Below are positions 17,977 to 26,708 of a DNA stretch of 32,631 nucleotides, in pieces. Made by a program: the position numbers and the translations under genes. This stretch comes from Betaproteobacteria bacterium (GTDB taxonomy: Bacteria; Pseudomonadota; Gammaproteobacteria; Burkholderiales; Burkholderiaceae_C). Every line of letters begins with the position of its first letter. Within the stretch, counting starts at the first letter, position 1. The stretch covers positions 1 through 32,631 of the forward strand of contig VBCQ01000161.1 of the NCBI GenBank assembly GCA_005882155.1, given 5' to 3'. The notes below the pieces were generated by a model that saw nothing but the letters and a program-made list of their open reading frames with translations, did no database searches and was not told the origin of the DNA.

Positions 17977-19085
17977 AGACGGTCCGCCGGCTGTTCTACG
18001 CCGACATCGTGTCGTCGGTGATGTTCGTCGCCGTGGCGTTTCTGTCGCTGTTCTTCTTCATCGATTTCGTCGACGAGCTCGGCGACGTCGGCAAGCGGGA
18101 CTACACCGCGCTGCACGCGGCGGCCTACAGCTTGCTCGAGCTGCCGGCGCACTTCTACGAGCTGTCGCCGATCGCGGTACTGATCGGTACCATTTACGCC
18201 CTCGCCCGCTTGGCGCAGTCGTCCGAGTACACGATCTTGCGCACCGGCGGCCTCGGGCCGAGCCGTGCGCTGTCGCTGCTGGCGAGCCTCGGCCTCGGGT
18301 TCGGCGTGCTGACCTTCGTCGTCGGTGACTATTTGGCGCCGCTCGCCGAGCAGCAGGCTGCGCAAATCCAGGGCCGCTACAAAGGCGGTCTGAAGCTCGG
18401 CCGCTCGGGCGCGTGGCTGAAGGACCGGCAGTTCACACCCAACGGCGAGCGCTCGTATTCGATCAACGTCGGCAGCGCCGGCAGCGGCGGCATGCTGCAC
18501 AACATCCGCATCTTCGAATTCGACTCGAACGGCAGCATGGTCCAGCGCATCGCGGCGAGCGACGGCCAGGTTGACAAGCACTCGACCTGGACCTTATCGG
18601 ACGTCACTGTCACCCGCTGGGCCGATGCGGTTGCCGGCCAGTCGCCGCAAGTCGCGGAGCAGACGATGGACAAGCTCACTTGGCCGAGCACTTTGTCGGC
18701 GAACGTTGTCGCCGCGGCGGTGCTGCCCCTGGGCACCATGTCGACGCTCGAGCTGCTGCGCTACATCAACCACCTGTCGAGCAACGAGCAGGCGGCGCAG
18801 CAGTACGAGATCCAGTTCTGGAAGCGCGCGCTGTACCCGTTCGCCTGCCTCGTGATGGTCGGCCTCGCGCTGCCCTTCGCCTACCTGCACGCGCGCGGCG
18901 GCGGCGTGAGCCTGAAGGTGTTCGGCGGCATCATGCTCGGCATCAGCTTCGTGCTGCTCAACAACGTCGCCGGACACCTCGGCTTGCTGCAGAACTGGAC
19001 GCCGTGGATGGTCGCCGCGGCGCCGAGCACGGTCTATCTGCTGCTCTCGCTGGCAGCGTTCGCGTGGCTGGTGCGTTACCGGTAA
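17973..19085 (+). CDS. lptG: LPS export permease LptG
   Basis: MKTVRRLFYADIVSSVMFVAVAFLSLFFFIDFVDELGDVG...ELSPIAVLIGTIYALARLAQSSEYTILRTGGLGPSRALSLL; ATGA overlap with lptF. Confidence 0.94.
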   Translation: MKTVRRLFYADIVSSVMFVAVAFLSLFFFIDFVDELGDVGKRDYTALHAAAYSLLELPAHFYELSPIAVLIGTIYALARLAQSSEYTILRTGGLGPSRALSLLASLGLGFGVLTFVVGDYLAPLAEQQAAQIQGRYKGGLKLGRSGAWLKDRQFTPNGERSYSINVGSAGSGGMLHNIRIFEFDSNGSMVQRIAASDGQVDKHSTWTLSDVTVTRWADAVAGQSPQVAEQTMDKLTWPSTLSANVVAAAVLPLGTMSTLELLRYINHLSSNEQAAQQYEIQFWKRALYPFACLVMVGLALPFAYLHARGGGVSLKVFGGIMLGISFVLLNNVAGHLGLLQNWTPWMVAAAPSTVYLLLSLAAFAWLVRYR

Positions 19086-19091
19086 ATAGCG

Positions 19092-19487
19092 ATGACGCGC
19101 GGCCTGCTGCTCTTCGCCCACGGCGCGCGCGACGCGCGTTGGGCGCTGCCGTTCGAAGCGGTTGTGCAGCGCATTCGTGAACGCGCGCCCGAAGTTCCGG
19201 TGCAGCTGTGCTTTCTCGAATTCATGTCGCCGGACCTCGCTGAAGGCGGGCGCCGCCTTGCGGCCGCCGGATGCTCGCGCGTCGATGTGCTGCCGCTATT
19301 TCTCGGCGCCGGCGGTCATGTTCGAAAGGACTTGCCCGAGCTGCTCGGCGAGCTGGCCGCAGCGCACCCGGCCACGCAGTGGACGCTGCGCCCGGCGATC
19401 GGTGAGATCGCGAGCGTCATCGAGGCGATGGCCGACGCATCGCTCGCCTGCTTGAACGATCCCGACGAGCCCGCACCCGACGTGTGA
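19092..19487 (+). CDS. CbiX/SirB-like sirohydrochlorin chelatase-family protein
   Basis: MTRGLLLFAHGARDARWALPFEAVVQRIRERAPEVPVQLCFLEFMSPDLAEGGRRLAAAGCSRVDVLPLFLGAGGHVRKDLPEL. Confidence 0.88.
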   Translation: MTRGLLLFAHGARDARWALPFEAVVQRIRERAPEVPVQLCFLEFMSPDLAEGGRRLAAAGCSRVDVLPLFLGAGGHVRKDLPELLGELAAAHPATQWTLRPAIGEIASVIEAMADASLACLNDPDEPAPDV

Positions 19488-19536
19488 TTCGGCTGCAGAT
19501 GGAATAATCCGGCGCATCCACAGATTGCCCGGAAAT

Positions 19537-20481
19537 ATGAACCTTCATCAGTTCCGCTTCGTCCAAGAGGCCGTCCGGCAAAACCTCAATCTCACCGAAA
19601 CGGCCAAGGCGCTGTTCACTTCGCAGCCCGGCATCTCGAAGGCGATCCTCGAACTCGAAGGCGAGCTCGGTGTCGACATCTTCGCGCGCCATGGCAAGCG
19701 GCTGCGCCGCGTCACCGAGCCCGGTCAGCAGGTGCTGCGCGCGATCGAAATCATCATGCGCGAGGTCAACAACCTGAAGCGCATCGGCGACGAGTTCTCC
19801 AAGCAGGATGCCGGCACCTTGTCGATCGCGACGACGCATTCGCAGGCCCGCTACTTCCTGCCCGAGCCGATCGCCCAGCTGCGCAAGCGCTTCCCCAAGG
19901 TCAACATCAGTCTGCACCAGGGCGCGCCGGCACAGGTGGCGCAAATGGTGATCGACGAGATCGCCGACATCGCGATCGCGACCGAAGCGCTGTCCGAGTT
20001 CGACGAGCTCGTCACACTGCCCTGCTACGAATGGCAGCACGCCGTCGTGATGCCGGCCGGACACCCGCTGTCGCAGCTCGAGCGCATCTCGCTCGAAGAC
20101 CTGGCGCTGGTGCCGCTGGTGTCGTACCACACCTCGTTCAGCGGCCGCACGCGTGTCGACCACGCGTTCGCGGCGCGTCACCTGAAGCCCAACTTCGTTC
20201 TCGAGGCGATCGATGCCGACGTGATCAAGACCTATGTGCGGCTCGGTCTCGGTGTCGGTGTGCTCGCAGAGATCGCGGTGCGCGACGATCCGCCTGGCGG
20301 CGACCTGGTGTGGCGGCCGGCGGGCCATCTGTTCGGCCAGAACGTGACCCGCGTCGCCTTCAAGCGCGGCGCTTATCTGCGCAGCTTCGTCTACGCTTTC
20401 GCCGAGATGATGTCTGATCGTTTGAGCCGCGCATTGATCGCACGCGCGATCGGCGGCGATACCCACGACTACCAGATGTGA
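19537..20481 (+). CDS. cysB: CysB-like LysR-family transcriptional regulator
   Basis: MNLHQFRFVQEAVRQNLNLTETAKALFTSQPGISKAILELEGELGVDIFARHGKRLRRVTEPGQ...THSQARYFLPEPI. Confidence 0.9.
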   Translation: MNLHQFRFVQEAVRQNLNLTETAKALFTSQPGISKAILELEGELGVDIFARHGKRLRRVTEPGQQVLRAIEIIMREVNNLKRIGDEFSKQDAGTLSIATTHSQARYFLPEPIAQLRKRFPKVNISLHQGAPAQVAQMVIDEIADIAIATEALSEFDELVTLPCYEWQHAVVMPAGHPLSQLERISLEDLALVPLVSYHTSFSGRTRVDHAFAARHLKPNFVLEAIDADVIKTYVRLGLGVGVLAEIAVRDDPPGGDLVWRPAGHLFGQNVTRVAFKRGAYLRSFVYAFAEMMSDRLSRALIARAIGGDTHDYQM

Positions 20482-20483
20482 AC

Positions 20484-21650
20484 ATGGCCAGCACGAATCT
20501 ACGCACGCCTGTCATCGAGAGCCGCCTGCCGCAGGTCGGCACGACGATCTTCAGCGTGATGTCCGCGTTGGCGCAGGAGCACGGCGCCGTCAACCTCGGC
20601 CAAGGCTTCCCTGACTTCGATTGCGATCCGAAGCTCATCGATGCGGTGAACGACGCGATGCGCAACGGCCTCAACCAGTACCCGCCGATGATCGGCGTGC
20701 CGGCCTTGCGCGACGCGATCGCAGCGAAGCTCGCCGCGCTGTACGGCCACCGCTACGACGCGGCGAGCGAGATCACGGTGACCGCAGGCGCCACGCAGGC
20801 GATCCTCACCGCGGTGCTCGCGATCGTCCATCCGGGCGACGAGGTGATCGTGCTCGACCCCTGCTACGACAGCTACGACCCGAACATCACGCTGGCCGGT
20901 GGGTGCGCGGTGCATGTGCCGCTGACGCCGCGAACGTTTCGTCCCGACTTCGATGCCATCGGTGCGGCGCTGACGCCACGCACGCGAGCGATCATCGTCA
21001 ACACGCCGCACAACCCGAGTGCGACCGTCTGGTCGGCCGATGACATGCGGCGCCTCGCCGAGCTGCTGCGCCCAACCGAAGTGATCGTCATCGCCGACGA
21101 GGTCTACGAGCACATGGTCTACGACGGCCGGCAGCACGAGAGCGCAGCGCGAATTCCCGAGCTCGCGGCGCGCAGCTTCATCGTCTCGAGCTTCGGCAAG
21201 ACCTATCACGTGACCGGCTGGAAGGTCGGCTACGTCGCCGCCCCGGCCGCGCTGACCGCCGAGTTCCGCAAGGTCCATCAGTTCAACGTCTTCACCGTCA
21301 ACACGCCCGTGCAGCACGGCCTGGCCACATACATGGCCGACCCCGCGCCGTATCTCGGGCTGCCGGCGTTCTACCAGCGCAAGCGCGACTTGTTTCGCTC
21401 CGGACTGCAGGCCACGCGCTTCGCGCTGCTGCCCAGCGAAGGCAGCTACTTCCAGTGCGTGGACTACTCTGCGATCAGCAACGACAGCGAAGAGGCGTTC
21501 TGCCGCCACTTGACGCGCGAGATCGGTGTGGCTGCGATTCCCCTGTCGGCGTTCTACCCCGGTGGATTCGAGCAGCGCATCGTGCGCTTTTGCTTTGCGA
21601 AGAAGGATGCGACGCTGAACGAAGCGCTGCGCCGACTTGCGACGATCTAG
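20484..21650 (+). CDS. PLP-dependent aminotransferase, methionine aminotransferase YbdL-like
   Basis: SRLPQVGTTIFSVMSALAQEHGAVNLGQGFPDFDCDP...ITVTAGATQAI...NTPHNPSATVW...SSFGKTYHVTGWKVGY. Start at ATG 20484 preferred over 20478. Confidence 0.92.
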   Translation: MASTNLRTPVIESRLPQVGTTIFSVMSALAQEHGAVNLGQGFPDFDCDPKLIDAVNDAMRNGLNQYPPMIGVPALRDAIAAKLAALYGHRYDAASEITVTAGATQAILTAVLAIVHPGDEVIVLDPCYDSYDPNITLAGGCAVHVPLTPRTFRPDFDAIGAALTPRTRAIIVNTPHNPSATVWSADDMRRLAELLRPTEVIVIADEVYEHMVYDGRQHESAARIPELAARSFIVSSFGKTYHVTGWKVGYVAAPAALTAEFRKVHQFNVFTVNTPVQHGLATYMADPAPYLGLPAFYQRKRDLFRSGLQATRFALLPSEGSYFQCVDYSAISNDSEEAFCRHLTREIGVAAIPLSAFYPGGFEQRIVRFCFAKKDATLNEALRRLATI

Positions 21651-23551
21651 ACCTTGACCCCCGTATCCGGGTCGCGCAAATCGAGCTCGAGGTCGACCGT
21701 CGCGGTCGGTTCGATGACCGGATACGGCTCATCAGGCTGCGCTGCCGGGGGCGCCGGCGCGAGCTTGATCGTTCGCGTCATCGCTTCTTCGTCTGCCTTC
21801 GGCAGCGGCAGCAGCAGATCGACGCCGTCCATGTACGTCTCGTGCTCGGCCAAGTCGCGCGCGTGGGCGTAGAGGAACAGCAGCTCGCCATAGGCGGGAA
21901 GGTCGAAGGTGCCGTCCGACGAGTCGCGGCGGAACAGCAGCGACTGCAGCAAATCCATCGCCTTGTTCGGCGTCGGCCACACGGCTTGCAATCGCGCCAT
22001 CACCGGCGCGTAGCTCTCGAGCGTGCGGCCGTCGCGCGGGTTCGACTCGTACTCGGGGGCGTAGGCGTTGAAGCGGCGGTTGAAGCGCTCGCGAATTCGC
22101 GCGTAGGCCTCGCGGTCGCTGCGCCGACGGTAGATGTCGAGCAGCTTCAGATACGGCATCGGGCTCGCACCGCCACTGCTGCGCACATGCCCCATCAGCA
22201 GGTCGATGGCGGCCTCTTCCTGGCCGAGCACGATGAAGAAATCGGCCTGCTGCTCGAGGTCGATCAGCTCCTCGACGGTGAGGTCACGGCGCGGCAAGCC
22301 GGGGAATGTCGACGGCGGCTCGGGCGCACGCTGTTCGGCGATCACCGGCGCTGGCTTTGCCGGCATGGGCGGAGGAGACGGAACTTCGACCACCACCGGC
22401 TGCGGCACCCCACGCGTGGGCGTCGATGTGCGGTCGGCGGTCGGATCGCGCTCGAGCTCGGACGCCGTCGGACCGCGATCGAGGTCCATCGGGCCACTGC
22501 TCCACCAGGTCGACTGGCCCTTGAAGCGCGATTGGCGCCACAGCATCGCCGCAATCACGAGCAGCAGCAGGGCCACCAGCGCCATCAATCCGTACAGCAC
22601 CGCGTTGCTGCGGCCGCCTTCGGTCTCGCGCAAGCGGGCCTGCAATGCGGCCATCGTCTGCTGCTGCGCCTGGCTCTCCTTCAGCATCCGCTCGACGCGG
22701 TTCTCGAGACCGGCGACGCGCTCGCGCTCCTTCGCGCGCTGCTCCGCGTCGCTCGCATCGCCTGCTGGCGCCGCCGTGGCCACCGCTGATGGCAGCGTCG
22801 ATCCGGCCACCGACGCGGCCGGAGCCGTCGGCTTCAGCAGCGCTTGCGCCGGGTCGAGCATCAAGCGCGGCCCCGACGCGGCCGCTGGCGCGCGCGCAAC
22901 GACGCTCGCTTTGGCCGAGTCGCTCGGCGGCGCGGCTGCGGCGTTGACGGTGTTCGAGCGCGGCGGCGTCGACGCAATGATGGTCGGGCGCTTCACGCGC
23001 CGCGGCAACACGCGTTTCGCGACGCGCTGTGCCGGCGCCGGCGGCGATGCCGCGCGCTCGGGTGCAGTGACTCCGGTCGACGACTGGCTGGTTGAGGCCG
23101 CATCGGTCGATGTCGCGGGCGGCGCTGCCGGTGTTGGCGTGGCCGCCTCGGCGACCGCGGTCTGCGGCAGGCCGACGAGCGGTGGATCGACAAAGGCAAC
23201 GAACTCGCGCGACAGGCGCACCGGGCAGCCGAGCAGCAGCTTCACCGTGACGACCGGCTCATCGATTCGCACCGTCGTGCTGACTCGCACGGTGCTCGTG
23301 CCGCCGCTTGGCGGATCGAGCCGAACTCGCACCGTCGCCGGCGCGAGCTTGCTGTCGCCCGCAGTGACTTCAGCGCTGACGCACTCGACGCCGAGCCATT
23401 CGTCGGCCTCCATGTGCACCGCGGCGCTGAACTCGAGCGAGTGGCCGAGGACAGTGGCGTTGCTGACGCGTCCGAATCCGATCGCCATCGATGTCGACGC
23501 GGCCAAGCCGAGCATCGAACCGATCAGGACAGCGGCGGGGACTCTGCGCAT
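21647..23551 (-). CDS. FimV-like protein (N-terminal FimV domain, TM segment, C-terminal helical/TPR-like region)
   Basis: MRRVPAAVLIGSMLGLAASTSMAIGFGRVSNATVLGHSLEFSAAVHMEADEWLGVECVSAEVTAGDSKL; TM VLYGLMALVALLLLVIAAML; C-term ELIDLEQQADFFIVLGQEEAAIDLLMGHV. Confidence 0.85.
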   Translation of the reverse strand: MRRVPAAVLIGSMLGLAASTSMAIGFGRVSNATVLGHSLEFSAAVHMEADEWLGVECVSAEVTAGDSKLAPATVRVRLDPPSGGTSTVRVSTTVRIDEPVVTVKLLLGCPVRLSREFVAFVDPPLVGLPQTAVAEAATPTPAAPPATSTDAASTSQSSTGVTAPERAASPPAPAQRVAKRVLPRRVKRPTIIASTPPRSNTVNAAAAPPSDSAKASVVARAPAAASGPRLMLDPAQALLKPTAPAASVAGSTLPSAVATAAPAGDASDAEQRAKERERVAGLENRVERMLKESQAQQQTMAALQARLRETEGGRSNAVLYGLMALVALLLLVIAAMLWRQSRFKGQSTWWSSGPMDLDRGPTASELERDPTADRTSTPTRGVPQPVVVEVPSPPPMPAKPAPVIAEQRAPEPPSTFPGLPRRDLTVEELIDLEQQADFFIVLGQEEAAIDLLMGHVRSSGGASPMPYLKLLDIYRRRSDREAYARIRERFNRRFNAYAPEYESNPRDGRTLESYAPVMARLQAVWPTPNKAMDLLQSLLFRRDSSDGTFDLPAYGELLFLYAHARDLAEHETYMDGVDLLLPLPKADEEAMTRTIKLAPAPPAAQPDEPYPVIEPTATVDLELDLRDPDTGVKV

Positions 23552-23613
23552 GCGTCTTGGTGAACCTCAGTGCCGTGGCACTCTAGCATGAAGAGTCCTC
23601 GCGGCGACCCCTG

Positions 23614-23637
23614 TTTCGGGCGGGTTCACGCCCGAAA
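23614..23637. repeat. Hairpin tttcgggcg-ggttca-cgcccgaaa in divergent intergenic region
   Basis: 9-bp perfect inverted repeat between fimV-like and enoyl-CoA hydratase genes. Confidence 0.85.
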
Positions 23638-23749
23638 AATTCGCAGGAATCCACGCTTTGCGCGCCGCTTGCGGCAAGCGGTACAGCGCGGGCCGCGTGA
23701 CACAATTCCACGGCAGCGAGAAGCGGCAACGCACATCGAAAGCCAGACC

Positions 23750-24532
23750 ATGTCGTCAGAACTGAAGACCGAGCGTCACGGCAGCACTCTCGTGCTGACT
23801 CTCAGCGACCCCGCGACGCGCAATACCTTGTCGGAGCAACTCGTGTCCGCGGGCGTCGAAGCCCTGAACGTTGCCGAGGCCAATGACGAGCTGCGCGCGG
23901 TGATCCTGCGCGGCGACGGTATGCACTTTTGCGCCGGCGGCAACCTGCAGGGCCTGCGGGCGCGGCGCCAGTCGGGCGGACCGTCGGCACAGGTGCAGAT
24001 GCTCGAACGCCTGCATGAATTCATCGACGCGATCCGCGTTTTTCCGAAGCCGGTGATCGCCGCCGTCGAAGGCGCGGCCGCCGGTGCAGGCTTCTCGCTC
24101 GCGCTCGCTTGCGACCTCGTCGTCGCAGCTGTTGATGCGCGCTTCATCTTGTCATATGCGCGTGTGGGCCTCACGCCCGACGGCGGCGCCACGTGGCATC
24201 TCACGCGCGCGTTGCCGCGCCAACTGGTGCAGCAACTCGTGTGGCTCGCCGACCCGATCAGCGCGCAGCAGCTGCACTCGCACGGCCTTGTCAATTGGGT
24301 GACAGACAGTGGCAAGGCCTTCACTGAAGCTCTGAACGTCGCCGAGCGCCTCGCTGCGATGGCGCCGAATGCCGTCACCGGCGCCAAAGAGCTGCTGCAG
24401 CAGGCGGCATCCAATACCCTCGCCCAACAGCTCGCCGCCGAGCGCGATCACTTCATTGAAAGCCTCTTCGATGCCAACGCCGGCGAAGGTCTCCAAGCCT
24501 TCTTCGACAAGCGCGCGCCGCGCTTCAGGTAG
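23750..24532 (+). CDS. Enoyl-CoA hydratase/isomerase family protein
   Basis: LTLSDPATRNTLSEQLV...FCAGGNLQGL...KPVIAAVEGAAAGAGFSLALACDLVVAAVDARFILSYARVGLTPDGGATWHLTRAL. Confidence 0.94.
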   Translation: MSSELKTERHGSTLVLTLSDPATRNTLSEQLVSAGVEALNVAEANDELRAVILRGDGMHFCAGGNLQGLRARRQSGGPSAQVQMLERLHEFIDAIRVFPKPVIAAVEGAAAGAGFSLALACDLVVAAVDARFILSYARVGLTPDGGATWHLTRALPRQLVQQLVWLADPISAQQLHSHGLVNWVTDSGKAFTEALNVAERLAAMAPNAVTGAKELLQQAASNTLAQQLAAERDHFIESLFDANAGEGLQAFFDKRAPRFR

Positions 24533-24566
24533 CGCGGCCGTATCGAAACGAAGGCGCATCCATCTG

Positions 24567-25188
24567 ATGCGCCACGGCTCGGTCGACTACTTCCATGCCG
24601 ATGGCAGCCCGGTACATCCGCATAGCGTGCCGCTCAACGAAGCGGGCCGGCAGCAGGCCGACGCGGCCGGCGCGTTGTTCGCCGAATGCGGCGTGCGCTT
24701 CGACCGTGTCATCGTCAGTGGCCTCAACCGCACCGTCGAGACGGCATCGCGCGTTCTTGCTGCCGCGCGCCAGCCGATGCCGCTCGAAGCGCAGCCGGCG
24801 CTCGAGGAAATTCGCGGCGGGCGCTTGGCCGACATCCCGCCCGACGAGGTCGAGGCCGCATTCCTCGGCGCGTTCAGGCAAGGCATCGAGTCGCAGCGCT
24901 TTCTCGGCGGCGAGTCGATCGGCGAGCTGCTCGACCGCACGCTGCCCGCGTTCGAGCGGCGTGAACCGCGCGCTGCTCGCGCGCGCAATGACCGGCACGC
25001 GCGGCTTCTTCGGCAGGCTCGAGCAACTGCCGGCCTGCATCAACATCGTCGATGTCGGTGCCGACCCCGACGACCTCGTCGTTCGCGCGGTCAACCTCGC
25101 GCCGACGCAGTGGCTGCATCAGCACGAGCAGCACACGACGATGGAAAAGCTTCTCGCGCAGTACCTGCGTCTCGAGCGCAGTGCCTGA
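24567..25188 (+). pseudogene. Histidine phosphatase (phosphoglycerate mutase-like), frame-disrupted
   Basis: N-part MRHGSVDYFHADG...GGESIGELLDRTLPAFER in frame of 24567; C-part VNRALLARAMTGTRGFFGRLEQLPACINIVDVG...QYLRLERSA continues in another frame from 24961; the HGG segment normally between them is absent. Confidence 0.8.
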
Positions 25189-25965
25189 TCAGGTTCGGTA
25201 GCTCGGGTCGGCGCGATCGAGCCGCCGCAGCAGGCCGGGCCAGGTCAGCGCGCCGCCGCCGACGCCCTTGGTGACTTCTTTCGCCTGCTGCTGTGCCGTG
25301 CTGATGATGCGCGGGTCGACATGGACGAGCTCGCTGCCGCCGGCCATCGCGCGGATCTGGATGTTGCAGACGGTCTCGAACAAATACATGTTGAGGAACG
25401 CGTCGGCGACGGTTGCGCCCAAGGTCAGCAGGCCGTGATTGCGCAGCATCAGGAAGTCATTGCGCCCGAGGTCTTTCACGAGCCGCGGTTTCTCGTCGTC
25501 GCGCAGCGCAACGCCTTCGTAGTCGTGATAGCTCAGGTTCGACAGCACGAAGATCGATTGCTGCGACAGCGGCAGCACGCCGGCTTTCTGCGCAGACACC
25601 GCGACGCCGTTCAGCGTGTGGGTGTGCAGCACGCATTGCGCGTCGTGCCGTGCCGAATGAACCGCACTGTGGATCGTGAAGCCGGCCGGGTTGACCGGGA
25701 ACGGCGAGTCGTCGACCCGGTTGCCCGCGGTGTCGACCTTCACGAGGCTCGACGCGGTGATCTCCTCGAACATCAAACCGTAAGGATTGATCAGGAATTC
25801 ATCGTGCACGCCGGGCACGCGCGCGGTGATGTGCGTGAAGACGAGGTCGTCCCACTTGAACAGCGCCACCAGCCGATACGCGGCGGCGAGGTCGATCCGG
25901 GTGCGCCATTCCTCGGCGCTGACATCGCTCTGGCGGCTGCGGATTTCGCGTGGATCAGCGTTCAT
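25189..25965 (-). CDS. Class II aldolase/adducin family protein
   Basis: WRTRIDLAAAYRLVALFKWDDLVFTHITARVPG...LHTHTLNGVAVSAQ...MLRNHGLLTLGATVADAFLNMYLFE. Confidence 0.93.
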   Translation of the reverse strand: MNADPREIRSRQSDVSAEEWRTRIDLAAAYRLVALFKWDDLVFTHITARVPGVHDEFLINPYGLMFEEITASSLVKVDTAGNRVDDSPFPVNPAGFTIHSAVHSARHDAQCVLHTHTLNGVAVSAQKAGVLPLSQQSIFVLSNLSYHDYEGVALRDDEKPRLVKDLGRNDFLMLRNHGLLTLGATVADAFLNMYLFETVCNIQIRAMAGGSELVHVDPRIISTAQQQAKEVTKGVGGGALTWPGLLRRLDRADPSYRT

Positions 25966-26048
25966 GTTCGTCTCCTGTTTTCTCTCGTGGACTCTCGTGG
26001 ACAATAGGTTCGCGCAGACCCATGATGCTGTCACGTCAGAGACAAAAT

Positions 26049-26661
26049 ATGAACACCCCCGTTCTTACAATGCCCGAGCGGACCAACATCGAATCGGGCT
26101 CGTGGTTTTCCAGACTCTCGCTACCGCTGCGCAACGCCATCCTGTCGCGAGCCGTCGTCCGCCGATTGAACGACGGCGCGATGCTGTCGGCGCGCGGCCA
26201 ACCGGCCGAGGAATGGTGCGGTGTGGCCAAGGGCGCGGTGCGGGTCAGCTCGGTGTCGCTGTCGGGCAAGCAGATCACGCTCACCTACGTCGAGCCCGGC
26301 GTGTGGTTCGGCGACATCTCGCTGTTCGACGGTTTGCCGCGCACCCACGATTCCAACGCGCATGGCGCGACCACCTTGCTCGTCGTGCGCAAGCCGGACT
26401 TCAGGGAACTGCTCGCTGTCGTCGCGCCTCGCCAAGCAGATCATCCTGCTCGCGCGCAGCTACGGCATCGAGGACGGCGAGGAGATCCGCATCGGCCTGC
26501 AGCTCGCGCAGGAAGACCTGGCGCAGATGCTCGGTGCTTCGCGGCAACGCGTGAATCAGGAGCTCAAGGGCTTCGAGCGTGACGGCGCGGTGCGAATCGA
26601 GCCGACGCGACTCGTCGTGCTCTCGAAAGAGAAGTTGCTCGCCATCGCTTCCAAACAATAG
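26049..26661 (+). pseudogene. Crp/Fnr-family transcriptional regulator, frame-disrupted
   Basis: cNMP-domain-like part (...LTYVEPGVWFGDISLFDGLPRTHDSNAHGATTLLVVRKPDFRELLA) in frame of 26049; HTH part RLAKQIILLARSYGIEDGEEIRIGLQLAQEDLAQMLGASRQRVNQELKGFERDGAVRIEPTRLVVLSKEKLL in another frame from 26425. Confidence 0.82.
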
Positions 26662-26708
26662 GTGGCACGCGGCACGTGCGCCCCGATTCAACCGAGACTG
26701 ATCGCCGC

